From Leucogyrophana mollusca (Eukaryota; Basidiomycota; Agaricomycetes; Boletales), in NCBI GenBank assembly GCA_021014945.1, contig MU266884.1:1-10052 (forward strand): a stretch of 10,052 nucleotides of DNA, written 5' to 3'. Positions within the stretch are counted from its first letter, which is position 1. The number at the start of each line of letters is the position of its first letter. The notes under the pieces were generated by a model that saw only the letters and a program-made list of their open reading frames with translations, was not told the DNA's origin and made no database searches. The position numbers and the translations under genes were made by a program. Shown in pieces: positions 8,055 to 10,052 of the stretch.

Positions 8055-8450
8055 GTCAGATATGATGTACTTCCATGCACCTTGTCTGCACCACGGGATT
8101 CCATAGTCCCCTGTTACTCTTCCGAAGATACCCGGGTCCCCAACGATTTCCTGGTCAACACCCCTTGTGCACGGCTCAATTCCCTCTTCGTCCCATATCT
8201 CGCTCGCCCACCCTCAAAGCCAGATTGCCACCCAGCTCAGGTTCAAGGACGGGACTTTGTAACCTTCCTCGCGCAACTTCAAACGTGATCGTGAAAGACC
8301 AACACTCCTCTTTATGCCCTCAAGCGCGATCAACAAAAGGGTTTCGGTCGCTTGGAACCTCAAGAGTTCTACGATGCGGTGATCGCATATGGTCTTCCCT
8401 CCGCTATCTATGATCTGGATTTATCCGCGCAATCGTCGCTTCAAAACCAC
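8055..8450 (+). pseudogene. Broken ORF, possibly reverse-transcriptase-derived
   Basis: One plus-strand frame reads through protein-like sequence including CARLNSLFVPYLARPPSKPD and GRDFVTFLAQLQ. It then meets two close stops (TGA at 8286-8288 and 8292-8294) and continues in the same frame with LYALKRDQQKGFGRLEPQEF and YDAVIAYGLPSAIYDLDLSA to about 8440. The YGLP..I.DLD.SAQ pattern resembles, from memory, reverse-transcriptase-like genes that are abundant in agaricomycete genomes, but the catalytic Asp-Asp motif is not present in this fragment. The stops, the missing C-terminal part and the lack of a good start point to a relic. Recognition is tentative; it could be another multicopy fungal gene. 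Confidence 0.4.
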
Positions 8451-8544
8451 AACGGACCTTCACTCCCTTCTTCTTCCTCGCGCTCTCCCTCTGCAGCTCG
8501 CTGTTACCCATCTTCACGCATCACCACCACTAGCCTCATTGCCA

Positions 8545-8680
8545 CCACACATTCCCATCGTTCATCCCCCACGCCACCCACAAATACCCGCCCCCTCAGC
8601 CCCTCGATAAGCATCTCCGTCGCATGGTCGAGCGCGACCTCGAGGACGCCGCGAAGTCCGGGGACAAGAGGTTGGTAAAG
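8545..8680 (+). other. Unrecognised exon-like frame
   Basis: A plus-strand frame opens after a possible CACTAG acceptor near 8532. It contains a proline-rich stretch (HKYPPPQPLDKH), then a strongly helical charged segment (LRRMVERDLEDAAKSGDKRL), and reaches possible donors at TTGGTAAAG near 8674. It is in a different frame from the broken ORF just upstream. The charged segment looks like real protein, but I cannot name a family. Confidence 0.3.
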
Positions 8681-9092
8681 CACGGATCGGGTGTGTGTAT
8701 GGTATGTGTAGAGGAGACGTATGCGGCTGTGAGTATAGAAGCGGCGGGGGGGTGAGGCCGAGTGCGAGCGCGAGGATCGAGGTGGCGAGTTTGACGACGA
8801 GGCGAGGCAGGTCGGGGAGAACGGCCTCCGGGGCGTGATGGTAAGACGTGAGAATATTCAAGCAGAGACAGTAGGTGCGGTTGGGTAGCTGTATGCAGTG
8901 GCGCTCCACCATGTGCGAGGACGGGGGTGGTTGCCTCCGGCGCTGGGGGAAGAAGGGAAAGAAGAAGCTGTGGGTGCAAGGGTCAGCGAGTTTTGAACTG
9001 GCGGTTTCAAATTGGAGATCAGAAAGGAACGGGTGAAAAGTCGCGGAATATAGTACAAGGCAAGAGGCAGAAAGAAGAAAAGGGAGGTGAGG
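8681..9092. other. No gene recognised
   Basis: Minus-strand frames have hydrophobic pieces (for example LPRLVVKLATSILALALGL), and plus-strand frames are G- and A-rich. None can be tied to a family or a splice model. GC content is high to about 8950 and falls before the repeat array that follows. Confidence 0.35.
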
Positions 9093-9490
9093 GGATCGAG
9101 ATCAACCGACAAGCGTTAAAACACCCCACTCGACGAGCACTCAAGCAGGCAGTCGAAGAGTATTCAGATACTCGCGGCAATGAGTGTTTACACACCACTT
9201 CGACAATCAATAAGGCACCATCACACGAATGCATGAACTCCCCCCTCGACAAGGCAAATGCCGACTTGGTGGGCGCAAAGCTCCATCGACATATGTTCAG
9301 CCGCCCGCGTAAACAAGTGTAGCCGAACTGTATTCAAAAATCAAATCAATGACGTTTGGGAACCCCAATCAACGAGCACTCAAACACTACAAGCGCTGGT
9401 GACCAAAACAACGAGCGGAAGAGCGTTTGAACACTCATTTGATGTGTGCTCATAGCACCCCCAAGGCGATGAATCCATAAACAATCAAGT
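9093..9490 (+). repeat. Decayed 24-bp-period minisatellite, array 2
   Basis: Six consecutive 24-base units can be laid out at 9122-9145, 9146-9169, 9170-9193, 9194-9217, 9218-9241 and 9242-9265, with cores such as TCGACGAGCACTCAAG. After a less regular stretch the unit returns near 9358-9490, for example AATCAACGAGCACTCAAACA and GCGATGAATCCATAAACA. The unit and orientation match array 1 at 4275-4740. Confidence 0.65.
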
Positions 9491-9530
9491 CAATGAGTGC
9501 CAAGTGCCACATCAGGAAAACTACAAGCTT

Positions 9531-9704
9531 CTTGATGCACCTTAAATATCCTTAGAAGGTCTTAGAATTGTATTTAAGGAGATTTAAGACGGTTTCTACT
9601 AAGGAGAGAGCTCCTTGATTAAGTAGATTCGATATCTTAAATTGGTCTTGTATTAGCCCTTAATCGAGTCTTAGATCCCAAGAGATGTATTAAGGAGTAT
9701 CAAG
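9531..9704. mobile_element. AT-rich imperfect inverted-repeat element
   Basis: CTTGATGCACCTTAAA at 9531-9546 pairs imperfectly (13 of 16) with the reverse complement of 9689-9704. Between them are many TTAAGG/CCTTAA/TCTTAG motifs, including a near-direct repeat GTATTTAAGGAGATTTAAGAC-like at about 9569 and 9687. Composition is sharply more AT-rich than the flanking arrays. It could be an old MITE or merely internally repetitive sequence; no target-site duplication is convincing. Confidence 0.35.
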
Positions 9705-9754
9705 ACAGAAATAAATAAGAAAATAAGGTAGATAAGGGAGATCACCGAAAGACT

Positions 9755-10052
9755 TGGTGATCGTTTGAGGTGCGGGGTGTTCATCTCGGGCGCGGATGGT
9801 TCGTTTGAGGCGTCTGGGGTTTGTTTGAGATGCGGAGGGTTTGTTTGAGGTGCTGGGGGTTCTTTTGAGGTGCGGGGGGTTCTTTTGAGGTGCGGGGGGT
9901 TCTTTTGAGGTGCGGGGGGTTCGTTTGGGGTTCGGGGGAATTGTGTGGGGCGCCAGGGGTTCGTTTGGGGCGTCGGGGGAATCGTTTGGGGCGCCGGAGG
10001 TTCGTTGGGGACGCCGAGGGTTCGTTGGGGGCGCCGGGAGTTCGTTGGGTGC
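9755..10052 (+). repeat. G-rich 20-bp minisatellite, runs off window end
   Basis: About fifteen units of roughly 20 bases lie in tandem. Three are identical (TTCTTTTGAGGTGCGGGGGG at 9860-9879, 9880-9899 and 9900-9919). To the right the unit drifts from TTTGAGGTGC through TTTGGGGCGCC to TTGGGGACGCC. Strong G/C strand asymmetry and G runs of 3-6 make G-quadruplex formation possible. The reverse complement (GCACCTCAAACGAACCCCC) resembles the core of the 24-bp arrays. The unit length is not a multiple of three, so coding is unlikely. Confidence 0.9.

Noticed and set aside
8927..9322. 131-codon plus-strand ORF
   Set aside because: Most of it overlaps the 24-bp-period array and shows no protein-like features.
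9755..10052. CRISPR-like or telomeric array
   Set aside because: Units are contiguous with no spacers, and the unit is not TTAGGG; it is a minisatellite in a eukaryotic context.

Overview
The window looks like nuclear DNA of a basidiomycete fungus, most likely an agaricomycete. The evidence is a member of the basidiomycete DUF6534 membrane-protein family, an aegerolysin, relics of the eukaryote-only peroxin PEX3, and many 45-76 nt introns with CTGAC/CTRAY-type branch sites about 20 nt before AG. Coding is intron-dense, so most genes are invisible as single ORFs. All gene models here were built by eye, without alignment or RNA data.

Layout, left to right. At 25-309 there is a small non-autonomous DNA transposon with perfect 26-bp inverted ends. 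At 689-1010 is copy A of a 0.32-kb dispersed repeat, followed by an ORF that may be the last exon of an unknown minus-strand gene (977-1150). At 1327-1545 lies the C-terminal remnant of an aldo-keto reductase (minus). At 1834-3780 (minus) is a complete DUF6534 membrane-protein gene; I could thread 18 exons, including pieces of 10, 12, 14, 16 and 18 nt, into one 324-residue frame. At about 4275-4740 is a decayed 24-bp-period minisatellite. At 4841-5998 (minus) is a broken PEX3 pseudogene. At 6254-6577 is copy B of the dispersed repeat. At 6889-7368 (minus) is an apparently intact aegerolysin gene with a TATA box and one in-frame, stop-free 60-nt intron. At about 8055-8450 (plus) is a reading frame broken by two stops, possibly reverse-transcriptase-derived, followed by an unrecognised exon-like frame near 8545-8680. 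From 9093 to 9490 the 24-bp-period array reappears. An AT-rich imperfect inverted repeat sits at about 9531-9704, and from about 9755 to the window end there is a G-rich 20-bp minisatellite whose unit resembles the 24-bp unit on the opposite strand.

Two genes look functional: the DUF6534 gene and the aegerolysin gene, both on the minus strand. Nothing shows that they act together; aegerolysins usually pair with a MACPF-domain protein, and none is visible here. The rest is gene relics, transposon pieces and minisatellites, typical of a fast-turning-over accessory or subtelomere-like segment. No telomeric TTAGGG array is seen. I see no secondary-metabolite cluster, CRISPR, rRNA or tRNA.
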